DNA of 64,000 nucleotides from Bacteroidota bacterium (GCA_016718035.1 JADKEK010000001.1:620001-684000), one strand, 5' to 3'. Positions 9,894 to 19,485 are shown, counted from the first letter of the stretch. Numbers and translations: made by a program. The notes: generated by a model from the letters alone, not told the origin.

Positions 9894-10328
9894 TCAAATA
9901 GATGATTTAGTTTTTACACTTTCATTAATGATTTCCTGAAGAATGCCCGCATCAATATCACTCAATTTATTGATGTAGAGGCATCCACCACCGGTTTTAC
10001 ATTTGCCAAGTTTTTTGATTAACTCCGGGTTTTTATTTGCATGTATTTTAACATAAAGCGAAAGATTGGCTTTACGGGGCGAAAATCCAATAATTAGCCA
10101 GTCAACTTCGCGCCCGGTTTTAGGGCTTACATATCTCATATTACCAAAGCCAATTATTGCACTGCCCCACATTTTGGGCTCAGCTTTAGTGGCCTTTTTC
10201 ATCATTTCGATAATGGCATAACAATCGCTTTTTTTTGTTGCATCACTTAATTTTTCAATAAAGGAATCAACACTTGCGCTTGTTTCTTGGGTTTTAATGG
10301 TTACAAGTTTTGTTTTTTTAACGGGCAT
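9894..10328 (-). CDS. DUF1801 (YdhG-like) domain protein
   Basis: A 144-residue soluble protein with the DUF1801 pattern: an N-terminal helix with FIEKLSDATKKSDCYAIIEMM, then KMWGSAIIGFG, VDWLIIGFSPRKANLSLYV and a C-terminal CKTGGGCLYINKLSDIDAGI. The family is widespread in Bacteroidota and has no firmly assigned function; some members are linked to iron or metal stress. No partner in the neighbourhood suggests a role. Confidence 0.78.
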   Translation of the reverse strand: MPVKKTKLVTIKTQETSASVDSFIEKLSDATKKSDCYAIIEMMKKATKAEPKMWGSAIIGFGNMRYVSPKTGREVDWLIIGFSPRKANLSLYVKIHANKNPELIKKLGKCKTGGGCLYINKLSDIDAGILQEIINESVKTKSSI

Positions 10329-10405
10329 ATTGAAATGTTTGAATGAAATTAATGCTATAAATAATCAGAAATGCAAACAGGAGCAATAGTCCCAATCCAG
10401 ATTGG

Positions 10406-10945
10406 CTAAACCTGATTGGTACTGCTAATTTGTGTTTTTCGTTTTAGTATTAGCGCTGAAATCAGTGTGATGATTAACCCAACAGGAAATGGTTCAACAA
10501 ATGTCATTAATCCATAAACAATCGGGTTCTCGATGGATTTCAAATATTTTTGCATCTCTTCTTCAACCTGTGCAACTTCTGCCTCCGACTTGCCTGCTTC
10601 TTTAGCATTTTCAATTTGTGCCTTGGCATATTTTTGTGGAAAATCGGGCATCAGATAAGGACTGTAGCTCATCCACGCAATTACATAAATTAAACTTGAT
10701 ATAACAGCAATCAGAATGCCCACCTGAAATGCTTTTCCGAATGAAATTACCCCATTACGGTATTTATCCCGATAACTTTTTATCCCGAAATACACCAACA
10801 CAAAGGATAAAATGATACCGGCGTAACCAAGATAAACACCATTGCCGAAGTCTTCTTTGTCGTTAACAAACAACACTGTAATTAACATCAACGAGGCGGC
10901 TATACCACCTGAAATAAGTCCGTAGGTTAAAATAATTTTTCGCAT
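10406..10945 (-). CDS. DUF4199 family membrane protein
   Basis: A 179-residue inner-membrane protein with four hydrophobic segments at about 3-27, 36-55, 72-92 and 143-167. A charged loop rich in Glu, Lys and Ala (about 105-135) lies between the third and fourth. Length, topology and the motif FGKAFQVGILIAVISSLIYV agree with DUF4199, a family of unknown function common in Bacteroidota. Its start is about 100 bp from the end of the LuxR-type gene on the same strand. Confidence 0.72.
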   Translation of the reverse strand: MRKIILTYGLISGGIAASLMLITVLFVNDKEDFGNGVYLGYAGIILSFVLVYFGIKSYRDKYRNGVISFGKAFQVGILIAVISSLIYVIAWMSYSPYLMPDFPQKYAKAQIENAKEAGKSEAEVAQVEEEMQKYLKSIENPIVYGLMTFVEPFPVGLIITLISALILKRKTQISSTNQV

Positions 10946-11047
10946 ATAATTTTTTTTACAAAAATGGGTTAAGGTGTAATTTTGCTTGTCATACTTTCGG
11001 ACAAATATTTAAAAGCCTTGCTGCTATTGAGTTTCAAAATTCACTTT

Positions 11048-11527
11048 TTAGGCAATTAATCCTGTTTCTTTTGCTTTTTGAATTGCTTGGGTTCTTCGTT
11101 CAACATTTAATTTGCTAAAAAGACGACTAATTAATGTCTTCACACTGCTTATTGAAATGAATAAAGTTTTTGCGATTTCATCGTTGCTCATACCCTGAGC
11201 AATGAGCTGTAATATTTCCAATTCTCGTTTTGTGATGCCATAATGTTCCTGTTGTGATTTAGCTAAATCGGCATCAAAATGCGATTGCACAATTGTAACT
11301 TCTTCCTTAACGATTTGGATTGTTGTTTTAGGTTTAACGATTTTACCTCCGGCCCAAACGCCAATTATAGTAAATAAGAGCGCAATAATACCAATATATA
11401 TTTCAGTGGTATTGGTTTGGAGCAGGAATTTGTATTGCAACCATTTTAGCACTAACAATAAGCCGGCAAGGGCAACACTGTAAAGCAGCACATCTTTATT
11501 ATGTTTTAAAAATGGTAATAACCGCAT
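11048..11527 (-). CDS. Membrane-bound LuxR-type HTH transcriptional regulator
   Basis: A 159-residue protein. Two transmembrane segments lie at about 13-30 and 41-60. After a linker, a complete LuxR/FixJ DNA-binding domain follows at about 97-158, with LTKREL-like ITKRELEILQLIAQGMSNDE and the recognition helix SSVKTLISRLFSKLNVERR. There is no receiver domain. Such two-TM plus HTH proteins are seen in Bacteroidota; they presumably respond to a membrane or partner signal. The DUF4199 gene downstream is a possible target or partner (inference). Confidence 0.83.
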   Translation of the reverse strand: MRLLPFLKHNKDVLLYSVALAGLLLVLKWLQYKFLLQTNTTEIYIGIIALLFTIIGVWAGGKIVKPKTTIQIVKEEVTIVQSHFDADLAKSQQEHYGITKRELEILQLIAQGMSNDEIAKTLFISISSVKTLISRLFSKLNVERRTQAIQKAKETGLIA

Positions 11528-11594
11528 GAGTAGCCTTTGATTGGCTAAACTAAGATAAGTTTATCAACTCTTATAAAACCCTAACGCATTATCA

Positions 11595-14500
11595 TTACAA
11601 TACCAGGGTAAAATTGCCTTGTTTGTAATATTGCACATTATCAACTCCACTGCCACTTACAACGTATACATAGGTGCCTATTTCCTGCACCTTACCTTCA
11701 AACGTACCATCCCAACCGATGCTTGCGGTGCTAGTAGAAAATACCACTTCGCCCCATCTATTGTAAATGGTTAATTCGTAATTGGCCATACCGTAATTGA
11801 AGGGCAAAAATTCATCATTGAATCCATCGCCATTTGGAGAAAACGCATTCGGAATATCTAACAATGAAATCTCTTCAATAATCACACTATCGCAAATTTT
11901 ATCTTCACAACCATTTTCTGTAGTTACGGTTAAACAAACCTCATAAGCGCCTGCAAGAGGGTAGAGGTGAGTTGGATTTTCTTCAGAAGATGTAAATCCA
12001 TCACCAAATTCCCATTCCCAGGTTGAAGCATCGGTGCTAGTACTTGTAAAAATGACAGGAGAAAAAGTAGATGGCATTTCAGGTGTTGAGGTAAAGCCCG
12101 CAACCGGATAATCGTAAACAGTAACAACTGTAGTAACGGTATCGTTAATGCCACAATCGCCATCAACGTATGCTACAAGTGTGATGGTATATTCACCTGG
12201 CTCATTATAGGTATGACTAGGGTTTTCTTCAGTAGAAGTAGTGCCATCGCCAAAATCCCATGAATAGGCTACTGCATTACCACTTTCATTGCTAAAATCA
12301 ACATCTACAGGGTAACAGCCCGATGACGGGGTATTGGTAAATGATGCTGAAGTAACCGGTGGTGCTAATGAAATTTTAAAAACACCAAGATTACAATTTT
12401 CGCTGCCGTTGGTATTACTCACCACACCGTCGGTTGTCGGAAAATCATCGTTACCACCGCAACCGGCACATACAGCGTGGTAAACTACACCCTGCTTATC
12501 GAAACGGCTGGTACCACCATCAACGTGTTCGGAACTGAAATCGCCGCCGAAATAAGTGGCATACTCTAAGGTGCTTAAATTTTCTCCAAATACCGCGAGG
12601 TAAAAGTCAGACCCATCGGTTGTGCTCTGTATGGCATCAGGTGTAACAGCCATGCCATCTACCGTGCCAGCTTCAAAGTTGACCAACTGGTTCACCGAAC
12701 CGCCCCAACCGCACACATAGATATTTTTGCAATTGTCTACCAGGAAGGCAGTAGGTGAAATATTAACCTGATCGCTACCTGAACCAAATACTGTAGAATA
12801 AACAATAGTAGATAGCGAAGAGTCTAATTTTGTGATATATTGCGAACTCCCGGGATTTTCATAAACTGAGCCAACTACAGGGTAGGCACCGCGGGTTTGG
12901 CCGGTAATGAATACACTGTTTTCTTCATCTAACTCTGTTAAATAGGTTTGATCGTATTGATTGGTGCCAATATATGTGCTAAACTTCAAATCAGTAGCAT
13001 CGTTGCTTATAATAGCTACATATCCATCTGCTGTTCCGCCTTGAAAAGTTTCGTGAAGGGCACCTGGCGTGGTAGGAAAATTGTTACTGTTTGTACCACC
13101 GCAAATAACATAATCTCCAGTTGCCATTGGTTTAATACTATAGGTTCCGTCCAGCAAAGAGCCGCCAACAAAACTGCACCACTGTAAAGTAGTGAGGGAA
13201 TTGTTAAATCTGGCTATAAATCCATCTTGTTGTCCTCCAAGGGTTACCTGAAACACACCTGCGGTTACTGGGAGGTTGGAAGATCGTGTGCAGGATGCAA
13301 TACAAATATTGCCATCTCCATCCACAATCACTTCACCTCGAGCATGATCGCTATAATTATAATTGATAGCACCTGTTAATAATGCATCATTTTGAGTACC
13401 ACCAAAAAAAGTAGAGCCAATTAAAGATGCACCGTCTGTGGCAAACTTGGTTATAACGCCATCGCTTCCGGAATTGTATGCCAATACATCGTCAACTGTA
13501 ATACTTGGCCCGCCGTTAAATGTTTCGTCGTAAGCACCCGCAGTGACCGGGAAATTAGCTGAACCAGTAGAACCAAATACAACTAATTCGTTTTCCGGTG
13601 AAACATACAAGCTGTAAGGTTGGTCTTCACTATTTCCTCCCAAATAAGTAGAATAGACTAATGAAGTGCCATCTGCAGTGAATTTGGAAAGTGTTATATC
13701 ACCAACATAAAAGCCACCGCCTCCACCCCAAGTAGATTGGTAAGCACCTATAGTTAGTGGATACCCATCACCAAATGTCATACCGGCACCATATAAAAAA
13801 CCTTCATTATCAAACGTTGCTGAATTTCCCCAGTTATCAGCTGAAGAACCCGTATAACTCGCAAATATCAATGTAGCAGGGTCAATAACGAGTTCGTAAT
13901 TTTTATCATAACCATTTGGAAATGAGAAAGATATATTGTTTACATCAAGTAAGTATTCACATAACACATTTACTTTTGAACCGTTAATCATTTGATAGGC
14001 AACAGGCTTAAGTTCAATCATTTTATTGATGCTGGTAGTTAATTCCAAGTTGCCTTCAACAAGTTGAATATTGTCCAAACCATCATACAACACTTTAATT
14101 TTGTTAGCATCAGCACCCGGTTTAACGATATAATCATATTTAACAGAACTACCCTGGCTGTATACCAGCATGTCTATACCATCATAAAGTTGAGGATACC
14201 GTATTGCGCCATAGGCCGGAACTTTTCCCTGCCATTTGGATTGGTCATTACCAAGAAAATAATTGTAATAGTTGGCAAATTTGTTCTCTCCAACTAAGGT
14301 GATGTTTGGGTTTGCGCCAACAAATGACACTCTGAAAGCGTGTTTTTTTATGATAAAATTTTCCAGTTGATTTTTATTGCCGGAGTGATGTAATTCTCCA
14401 ATCTCAGACATATTGGAAAAGTAGTAGGTAAAACAATTTTGCTCGAGAAACAAATTGCCACCATAAACCGGAGTGGAATAAAGGATATGATTTGCCCATT

Positions 14501-14606
14501 GGCCATTATTGGCAATATATTGTATATCGCCTGTTTTGGCATTATTTCCTGCAAAAATGGAAGTAACAGCTGATATCAAACCGAGGAGTAAACTAGATTT
14601 TTTCAT
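11595..14606 (-). CDS. Large SBBP/PKD surface protein with gliding-motility type (T9SS type B) C-terminal domain
   Basis: A 1003-residue exported protein with signal peptide MKKSSLLLGLISAVTSIFAG. The N-terminal third has the block found in front of SBBP repeats (IQYIANNGQWANHILYST). The middle contains repeated beta-propeller-like SBBP units (KFTADGTSLVYSTYLGG, TKFATDGASLIGSTFFGG, ISNDATDLKFSTYIG). Two PKD domains follow (VAYSWDFGDGTTSTEENP; TWEWEFGDGFTSSEENP). The last about 95 residues read IPNAFSPNGDGFNDEFLP then LTIYNRWGEVVF, the diagnostic type B sorting domain. It is a T9SS cargo placed on or released from the surface; adhesion or matrix function is inferred. Confidence 0.87.
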   Translation of the reverse strand: MKKSSLLLGLISAVTSIFAGNNAKTGDIQYIANNGQWANHILYSTPVYGGNLFLEQNCFTYYFSNMSEIGELHHSGNKNQLENFIIKKHAFRVSFVGANPNITLVGENKFANYYNYFLGNDQSKWQGKVPAYGAIRYPQLYDGIDMLVYSQGSSVKYDYIVKPGADANKIKVLYDGLDNIQLVEGNLELTTSINKMIELKPVAYQMINGSKVNVLCEYLLDVNNISFSFPNGYDKNYELVIDPATLIFASYTGSSADNWGNSATFDNEGFLYGAGMTFGDGYPLTIGAYQSTWGGGGGFYVGDITLSKFTADGTSLVYSTYLGGNSEDQPYSLYVSPENELVVFGSTGSANFPVTAGAYDETFNGGPSITVDDVLAYNSGSDGVITKFATDGASLIGSTFFGGTQNDALLTGAINYNYSDHARGEVIVDGDGNICIASCTRSSNLPVTAGVFQVTLGGQQDGFIARFNNSLTTLQWCSFVGGSLLDGTYSIKPMATGDYVICGGTNSNNFPTTPGALHETFQGGTADGYVAIISNDATDLKFSTYIGTNQYDQTYLTELDEENSVFITGQTRGAYPVVGSVYENPGSSQYITKLDSSLSTIVYSTVFGSGSDQVNISPTAFLVDNCKNIYVCGWGGSVNQLVNFEAGTVDGMAVTPDAIQSTTDGSDFYLAVFGENLSTLEYATYFGGDFSSEHVDGGTSRFDKQGVVYHAVCAGCGGNDDFPTTDGVVSNTNGSENCNLGVFKISLAPPVTSASFTNTPSSGCYPVDVDFSNESGNAVAYSWDFGDGTTSTEENPSHTYNEPGEYTITLVAYVDGDCGINDTVTTVVTVYDYPVAGFTSTPEMPSTFSPVIFTSTSTDASTWEWEFGDGFTSSEENPTHLYPLAGAYEVCLTVTTENGCEDKICDSVIIEEISLLDIPNAFSPNGDGFNDEFLPFNYGMANYELTIYNRWGEVVFSTSTASIGWDGTFEGKVQEIGTYVYVVSGSGVDNVQYYKQGNFTLVL

Positions 14607-14681
14607 TCAAAAGGAATATTTGCGACTAATTTATAGAAAAATAGGATATTTTGGTGCATCAAATGTAATTATTGCATCATT

Positions 14682-15314
14682 ATGATAAAAGGATTTTCCC
14701 ACAGATTATATCAATTGTTAACTATAGAGTTACCCGGTGTGGTTGCACATCGGGTAATGGCTCCTGTAACAAGACCTTTAAAGGCTTTTGATTTGACAGA
14801 TTATCCTGATGCAAAAGTGGCTGCAGTCATGATTTTATTGTACCCAAAACAGGATACCGTCTATTTAGCTTTGATTAAACGACCGGATTACGGTGGCGTG
14901 CATAGCGGACAGGTGAGTTTTCCGGGTGGTAAATCGGAAGATTCGGATACGGATTACCAATTTACGGCATTGAGGGAAACAGAGGAGGAAATTGGTGTTA
15001 AAGCCTCGCTGATACAGGTTATTGGACAGCTGAGTAATGTGTATATTCCCCCAAGTAATTTTTTTGTTTTCCCTTTTGTTGGTTTGCTGGACCATAGTCC
15101 TCAATTTTTACCGGATGTAAATGAGGTGGAATACATAATTGAAGTTCCTGTTAACCTATTGTTGGACCCAGCTATCAAATCTACAGTTAAAATTAACCGA
15201 CCGGAAGTATCTTTTGATGCGCCTTGTTACCTGATTAATGGTCATACTGTTTGGGGAGCAACTGCCATTATATTAAGTGAATTCGAGTTTTTATTAAAAC
15301 AAATGGACATTTAA
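14682..15314 (+). CDS. NUDIX hydrolase, CoA pyrophosphatase-like
   Basis: A 210-residue NUDIX protein. The NUDIX box runs from GGKSEDSDTDYQFTALRETEEEIG-type residues at about 85-108, with the REtEEEIG catalytic core. The preceding HSGQVSFPGG is the additional motif of the NudL/YeaB coenzyme A diphosphatase group, which splits CoA into phosphopantetheine and 3',5'-ADP. The stop codon overlaps the stop of the convergent prenyl synthetase gene (shared TTAA). Confidence 0.85.
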   Translation: MIKGFSHRLYQLLTIELPGVVAHRVMAPVTRPLKAFDLTDYPDAKVAAVMILLYPKQDTVYLALIKRPDYGGVHSGQVSFPGGKSEDSDTDYQFTALRETEEEIGVKASLIQVIGQLSNVYIPPSNFFVFPFVGLLDHSPQFLPDVNEVEYIIEVPVNLLLDPAIKSTVKINRPEVSFDAPCYLINGHTVWGATAIILSEFEFLLKQMDI

Positions 15315-16285
15315 TGTGTCCTTTTAAAAACACTTTCAATTAATCCTGCTAATGCAGCTTTGCGTTCGACAGGAATGTTTACAGCTTCAAATGCCGCTAT
15401 CGCAGATTGGTAGTATTGTTCCATGGTATCTTCCGCTAATTTTCGGATTTGATATTTATTGAAAATGGCAAGCACTGTTGCAATTTTTTTATCGCTGCCA
15501 ATAGTCTTATCTGTGTATAATTGCTGCAATAGTTGTTTGTCTTCATTATTAGCCACAGCTAATGCTTTGAGCACTAAAAATGTTTTTTTGTTCTGCACGA
15601 TATCTCCACCAGGCTTTTTGCCAAAAGTTGCTTCATCACCATAAGCATCTAAAACATCATCTTGTATTTGAAAACTTATGCCCAATTCCAGTCCTGTTTT
15701 GTAAAGATGTTGGGCATCAACAGCATTAGCACCAGCGGCAATAGCTCCACAATACATACTACATCCTAGTAGGACAGAAGTTTTATTGCTAATCATTTGG
15801 ATATATGTTGCCAAAGCAACTTCCTGTTCATGCTCAAAATCCATATCCAATTGTTGTCCTTCGCATACTAATAATGCGGTATTATTAAACATCTCCAAGA
15901 GATTAGGTAGAACAGATGAAGGTGATTGGCATATCAATTTATATGCTTGGATTAACATGGCATCTCCGGATAAAATACCGGTGTGCATATTCCATTTCTC
16001 ATGTACGGTTTGAAGTCCTCTTCGAACCGGTGCATTGTCCATGATGTCGTCGTGAACTAAAGTGAAATTATGAAAAACTTCCATAGCCAGTGCAACCGGA
16101 ATTTGAGGTTCAACATTGTCGGTAAACAGGTTGGCACTCATTAATGCTAAACAGGGGCGAATGCGTTTGCCTCCTGCAGATAAAATATACTTTGCCGGTT
16201 CATAAAGTCCCTTAGGTTCATCAGGAAAACCCGCATTCTGAATATGTGCTTCTACTAACTTTAGAATATGTTTTGCCTCCAACAT
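15311..16285 (-). CDS. Polyprenyl (all-trans) diphosphate synthase
   Basis: A 324-residue isoprenyl diphosphate synthase when started at the ATG at 16285; the longer frame adds 32 residues that overlap the divergent kinase gene, so the shorter start is preferred. The first aspartate-rich motif is LVHDDIMDNAPVRRG and the second is QIQDDVLDAYGD; GGKRIRP binds diphosphate. It condenses isopentenyl diphosphate onto an allylic primer. In a menaquinone-using bacterium with ubiE nearby, the product is probably a quinone side chain or a C15-C20 prenyl chain; chain length cannot be fixed here. Confidence 0.88.
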   Translation of the reverse strand: MLEAKHILKLVEAHIQNAGFPDEPKGLYEPAKYILSAGGKRIRPCLALMSANLFTDNVEPQIPVALAMEVFHNFTLVHDDIMDNAPVRRGLQTVHEKWNMHTGILSGDAMLIQAYKLICQSPSSVLPNLLEMFNNTALLVCEGQQLDMDFEHEQEVALATYIQMISNKTSVLLGCSMYCGAIAAGANAVDAQHLYKTGLELGISFQIQDDVLDAYGDEATFGKKPGGDIVQNKKTFLVLKALAVANNEDKQLLQQLYTDKTIGSDKKIATVLAIFNKYQIRKLAEDTMEQYYQSAIAAFEAVNIPVERKAALAGLIESVFKRTH

Positions 16286-16354
16286 GGCTGCAAATATAGA
16301 AGGAATATTAATGACTGTTTTAAATCTGCTTATTAATCCGTTAATTTGTAAACG

Positions 16355-16825
16355 ATGTCGGAATTTGATTTTCAGGAACAACTACGCGAATTGCTTTCGA
16401 AATACTATATGCATAGTAAAAGTATTGAGCGTGAATTGTATAAAAGTGAACTCAAATACCGCTCGTTATTAGAACAACTTACCGATGCTATTTATTTTAC
16501 TAGTATAGATGGTCATTTTTTGGAATTTAACAGAGCAACCGTACTGTTGTTGGGTTATAGTTATGAAGAATTAAAGAACCTGAAAGTTGAAAATACTTAC
16601 GCTAATCCCGAAGATCGAGATAACTTCAAAAAAATAATTGCTGAGGACAATGAGGTAGTTGACTATGAATTAAAATTGAAGAAAAAGGATGGCGAATTAA
16701 TTGACTGTTTGATTACATCAGCAGTACGACACGATGCCAAAGGAATTCCTGTTGGCTATCAGGGTATTTTCGGGATATTACCTTCAGAAAAAAAGCAGAG
16801 GCCCTTCAACGTGCAAAAGATTTAG
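16355..16825 (+). CDS. Hybrid sensor histidine kinase, 5' part (PAS domain), ends at a frameshift
   Basis: 156 residues: a short N-terminal coiled-coil-like helix (KSIERELYKSELKYRSLLEQ) and one PAS domain (LTDAIYFTSIDGHFLEFNRA onward). The frame stops after GIFGILPSEKK. Inserting one base between 16771 and 16772 joins it to the downstream frame and produces GIFRDITFRKKAEAL, the usual PAS-to-HisKA junction, so this is the front of the kinase that follows. The shift may be real or an assembly error. With no transmembrane segment, the kinase is likely cytoplasmic. Confidence 0.75.
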   Translation: MSEFDFQEQLRELLSKYYMHSKSIERELYKSELKYRSLLEQLTDAIYFTSIDGHFLEFNRATVLLLGYSYEELKNLKVENTYANPEDRDNFKKIIAEDNEVVDYELKLKKKDGELIDCLITSAVRHDAKGIPVGYQGIFGILPSEKKQRPFNVQKI

Positions 16826-16866
16826 CAGAACAAGCCAATAAATTCAAAGCTGAATTTCTGGCGAAC

Positions 16867-18372
16867 ATGAGTCACGAAATTCGTACACCAATTAATGCCA
16901 TAGTAGGGATGGTGCACTTATTACATCAAACACCACTTAGTGATAAACAAACAGAATATTTAGCTGCTATTGATACTTCAGCAGTAAGTTTGTTGCAATT
17001 AATTAATGACATTCTCGATTTTTCGAAAATTGAAGCGGGTAAATTACAATTGGAAGAAAAATATTTTTCGATTAAACAGGTAGTACAGGAATTAATTAAT
17101 ACCATTCAGTTTAAGGCAATTGAAAAAAATATCGGTTTAATTATTGATATTGATGAACGCGTGCCTGCTGCAGTTTCGGGTGACCAGTTAAGATTAAATC
17201 AAATATTGTTGAATTTAATCAGCAATGCCATCAAATTCACGCAAAACGGAGAAATAAAAGTGGCAGTGCGATTAATAGATTATGTAGACGAAAAAGCAAG
17301 AATTTATTTCAGTGTTAAAGACACCGGAATTGGCATTAGTTCCGAAAAACTGAATACCATTTTTGAAAGTTTTACGCAGGCCAATGCTGATACAACCAGG
17401 GTTTATGGAGGAACAGGTTTAGGTTTGGCAATTGTGAAGAAGTTAATTGACATGTTGCAGGGTGCAATTATGGTTAAGAGTAAACCGGGAGAGGGGAGTG
17501 AATTTATTTTCGAAATAGATTTCAAAGTAGCACCGGAAATTGTCGCACAGGAAACTGCACAAAAAGCCGGTGAAAATGATATTCCCGATGTGGGCAGTTG
17601 TAAATTATTGTTGGCAGATGATCATCCGATCAATCAATTGGTTACTTCTGAAATACTCAAACTAACCTGGCCTGATATAGTGGTAGAAATCGCCAATGAT
17701 GGAAAAGAAGTTTTGGAAAAACTGCAAACTTCGATTTACGATATTATTTTAATGGACGTCCAAATGCCGGAAATGAACGGTTTGGATGCAACGCGTGCCA
17801 TTCGCAAGATGATTAGTCCGGCATCGGGTATTCCAATATTAGCATTTACAGCATATGCTACCACCGGTGAAGCTGAAAAGTGTTTAGCTGCAGGAATGGA
17901 TGATTATGTGAGCAAACCGGTTTCACCACACATTTTGACTAAAAAGATTACCGATTTATTAAAAAAGTCGGGTTATAAGTTCCCGAAAGGAGGGGAGAAA
18001 CGGGCTCCTAAGCCGGTTAGTCAGCAAATCGATTTAAATTATTTCAATATCATGACAGGCGGAGATAGGGATTTGCAGCTTAAGATGATGGAAATAATGA
18101 TGGAGGAAACACCTGCCGAACTCGCCTTATTACAGCAACACCTTAATGCCCAAAACTGGGATGGGATAAGGGCTGTAGCGCATAAAATGAAGTCGGGTAT
18201 CCAATACCTGGGACTAACCGATGTGCTCCATCTGGTAAAGGATATTGAGCTGAGTGCTAAAGAAAAAACCAATCTGGATTTATTGCCGGAAAAAATTAAT
18301 ACAGTAGTTTTGTCGTGTGAACCGGCGTTAAGCCAATTGAAACTAGCATTTGAAAAAATCCAACAACAATGA
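16867..18372 (+). CDS. Hybrid sensor histidine kinase, 3' part (HisKA-HATPase-REC-HPt)
   Basis: 501 residues in this reading, but the frame is open back to about 16774 and encodes the linker KAEALQRAKDLAEQANKFKA in front, so the ATG at 16867 lies inside the kinase. Domains in order: HisKA with His3 in SHEIRTPINAI, HATPase with the N-box NQILLNLISNAIKF, DTGIGIS and GGTGLGLAI, a receiver (245-365) with phosphoacceptor Asp297 in LMDVQMPEMNG and Lys350, and an HPt domain with His439 in AHKMKSG. This is a complete phosphorelay in one chain. It overlaps the next response-regulator gene by 4 bp (ATGA), so that protein is the likely output partner. Confidence 0.85.
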   Translation: MSHEIRTPINAIVGMVHLLHQTPLSDKQTEYLAAIDTSAVSLLQLINDILDFSKIEAGKLQLEEKYFSIKQVVQELINTIQFKAIEKNIGLIIDIDERVPAAVSGDQLRLNQILLNLISNAIKFTQNGEIKVAVRLIDYVDEKARIYFSVKDTGIGISSEKLNTIFESFTQANADTTRVYGGTGLGLAIVKKLIDMLQGAIMVKSKPGEGSEFIFEIDFKVAPEIVAQETAQKAGENDIPDVGSCKLLLADDHPINQLVTSEILKLTWPDIVVEIANDGKEVLEKLQTSIYDIILMDVQMPEMNGLDATRAIRKMISPASGIPILAFTAYATTGEAEKCLAAGMDDYVSKPVSPHILTKKITDLLKKSGYKFPKGGEKRAPKPVSQQIDLNYFNIMTGGDRDLQLKMMEIMMEETPAELALLQQHLNAQNWDGIRAVAHKMKSGIQYLGLTDVLHLVKDIELSAKEKTNLDLLPEKINTVVLSCEPALSQLKLAFEKIQQQ

Positions 18373-18884
18373 AAGACAAGCAATACCGAATATTTCTGGT
18401 TGATGACGATACCAAACATCTCATCATGTTGAAAAACCATCTGGAAAAAAAATCCGAATACGATATTAAGGTGAACATTTTTTCAAATGGCGAAAATTGC
18501 CTTGATAAGATGCACGAAAATCCGCATATCGTTATTTTAGATTATTATTTAGACGGCATTAAAACGGATGCTGCAAACGGGTTGGAAATTTTGAAAAAAA
18601 TTCGCGCAACTAATCCTGATACTTATGTAATTATGATGAGTGGTCAGGACGATTTAAAGGTTGCCATTGCCACCATCGACCATGGTGCATATGATTATAT
18701 CATTAAAGGCGAAAGTGCTTACGTACGTGCACAAATGATTATCGACCACATTATTGAAAATATCAACAATCTGGAATGGAAGCGCAACATGAAAATTCGT
18801 GAAACCGCGCTTGTGACTGGTTTTATTTTGTTGGGCTGTGTGCTTGTTGCCTTAGCGTTATACGATATGGGGATGTTTGATTAA
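18369..18884 (+). CDS. Response regulator receiver protein with a C-terminal transmembrane anchor
   Basis: A 171-residue protein. The receiver domain fills residues 6-130: acidic pocket VDDD at 11-14, phosphoacceptor Asp58 in VILDYYLDG, and Lys113 in DYIIKGE. A short linker is followed by a single hydrophobic helix at about 147-165 and a short tail. There is no DNA-binding or enzymatic output domain. It is translationally coupled to the hybrid kinase and so probably receives phosphate from its HPt domain. The membrane tether is unusual for a stand-alone receiver and suggests local control of a membrane target. Confidence 0.82.
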   Translation: MKDKQYRIFLVDDDTKHLIMLKNHLEKKSEYDIKVNIFSNGENCLDKMHENPHIVILDYYLDGIKTDAANGLEILKKIRATNPDTYVIMMSGQDDLKVAIATIDHGAYDYIIKGESAYVRAQMIIDHIIENINNLEWKRNMKIRETALVTGFILLGCVLVALALYDMGMFD

Positions 18885-18951
18885 TTAAATGTTAAATAAA
18901 TTGGAGAACACAATTCTTGATAATGGTGTTCGTTTTTTAATAAATTGATAC

Positions 18952-19485
18952 ATGCAAAAAACACCAAATTCAGCTTTAGCCAGATTAAGTGTTGAAGAAT
19001 TTAAAAATGCTGAAAAAACACCTTTTGTAGTTGTTCTCGACAATGTTAGGAGTTTAAATAATATTGGCTCTGTATTCAGGACAGGCGATGCGTTTTTGTT
19101 ACGCGGAATTTGTTTATGTGGTATTACCGCAAAACCACCTCACCGCGATATCGAAAAAACGGCATTAGGGGCAACTGAAAGTGTGTATTGGGAATACTTT
19201 GACCATACTGTAGATGCCATTCATAAATTAAAAAATTTAGGTTATGCGATAGTAGCTGTAGAACAAGCATCTGCTGCTATTATGTTGCAAGATTTTTCTC
19301 CCGCAAACTACGAAAAAACAGCCTTCGTATTTGGCCACGAAGTAATGGGCGTAAGCGATGAAGTTTTAGCCCTCTGCGACGCCTGCATCGAAATTCCTCA
19401 ATACGGCACCAAACATTCCTTAAATATCGCTGTAACAGCAGGTATTGTTATTTGGGAGGCGTTTAATAAGTTGAAAAAAAGTTGA
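18952..19485 (+). CDS. TrmH/SpoU family RNA 2'-O-methyltransferase
   Basis: A 177-residue SPOUT methyltransferase, the size of a catalytic domain without an extra RNA-binding domain. Motif 1 is VVLDNVRSLNNIGSVFRTGD with the conserved Asn/Arg, motif 2 is VFGHEVMGVSDEVLALCD, and motif 3 is IPQYGTKHSLNIAVTAGI, which forms the knotted SAM pocket. It methylates ribose 2'-OH in tRNA or rRNA; the target nucleotide cannot be inferred. A run of direct and inverted repeats follows the stop. Confidence 0.87.
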   Translation: MQKTPNSALARLSVEEFKNAEKTPFVVVLDNVRSLNNIGSVFRTGDAFLLRGICLCGITAKPPHRDIEKTALGATESVYWEYFDHTVDAIHKLKNLGYAIVAVEQASAAIMLQDFSPANYEKTAFVFGHEVMGVSDEVLALCDACIEIPQYGTKHSLNIAVTAGIVIWEAFNKLKKS

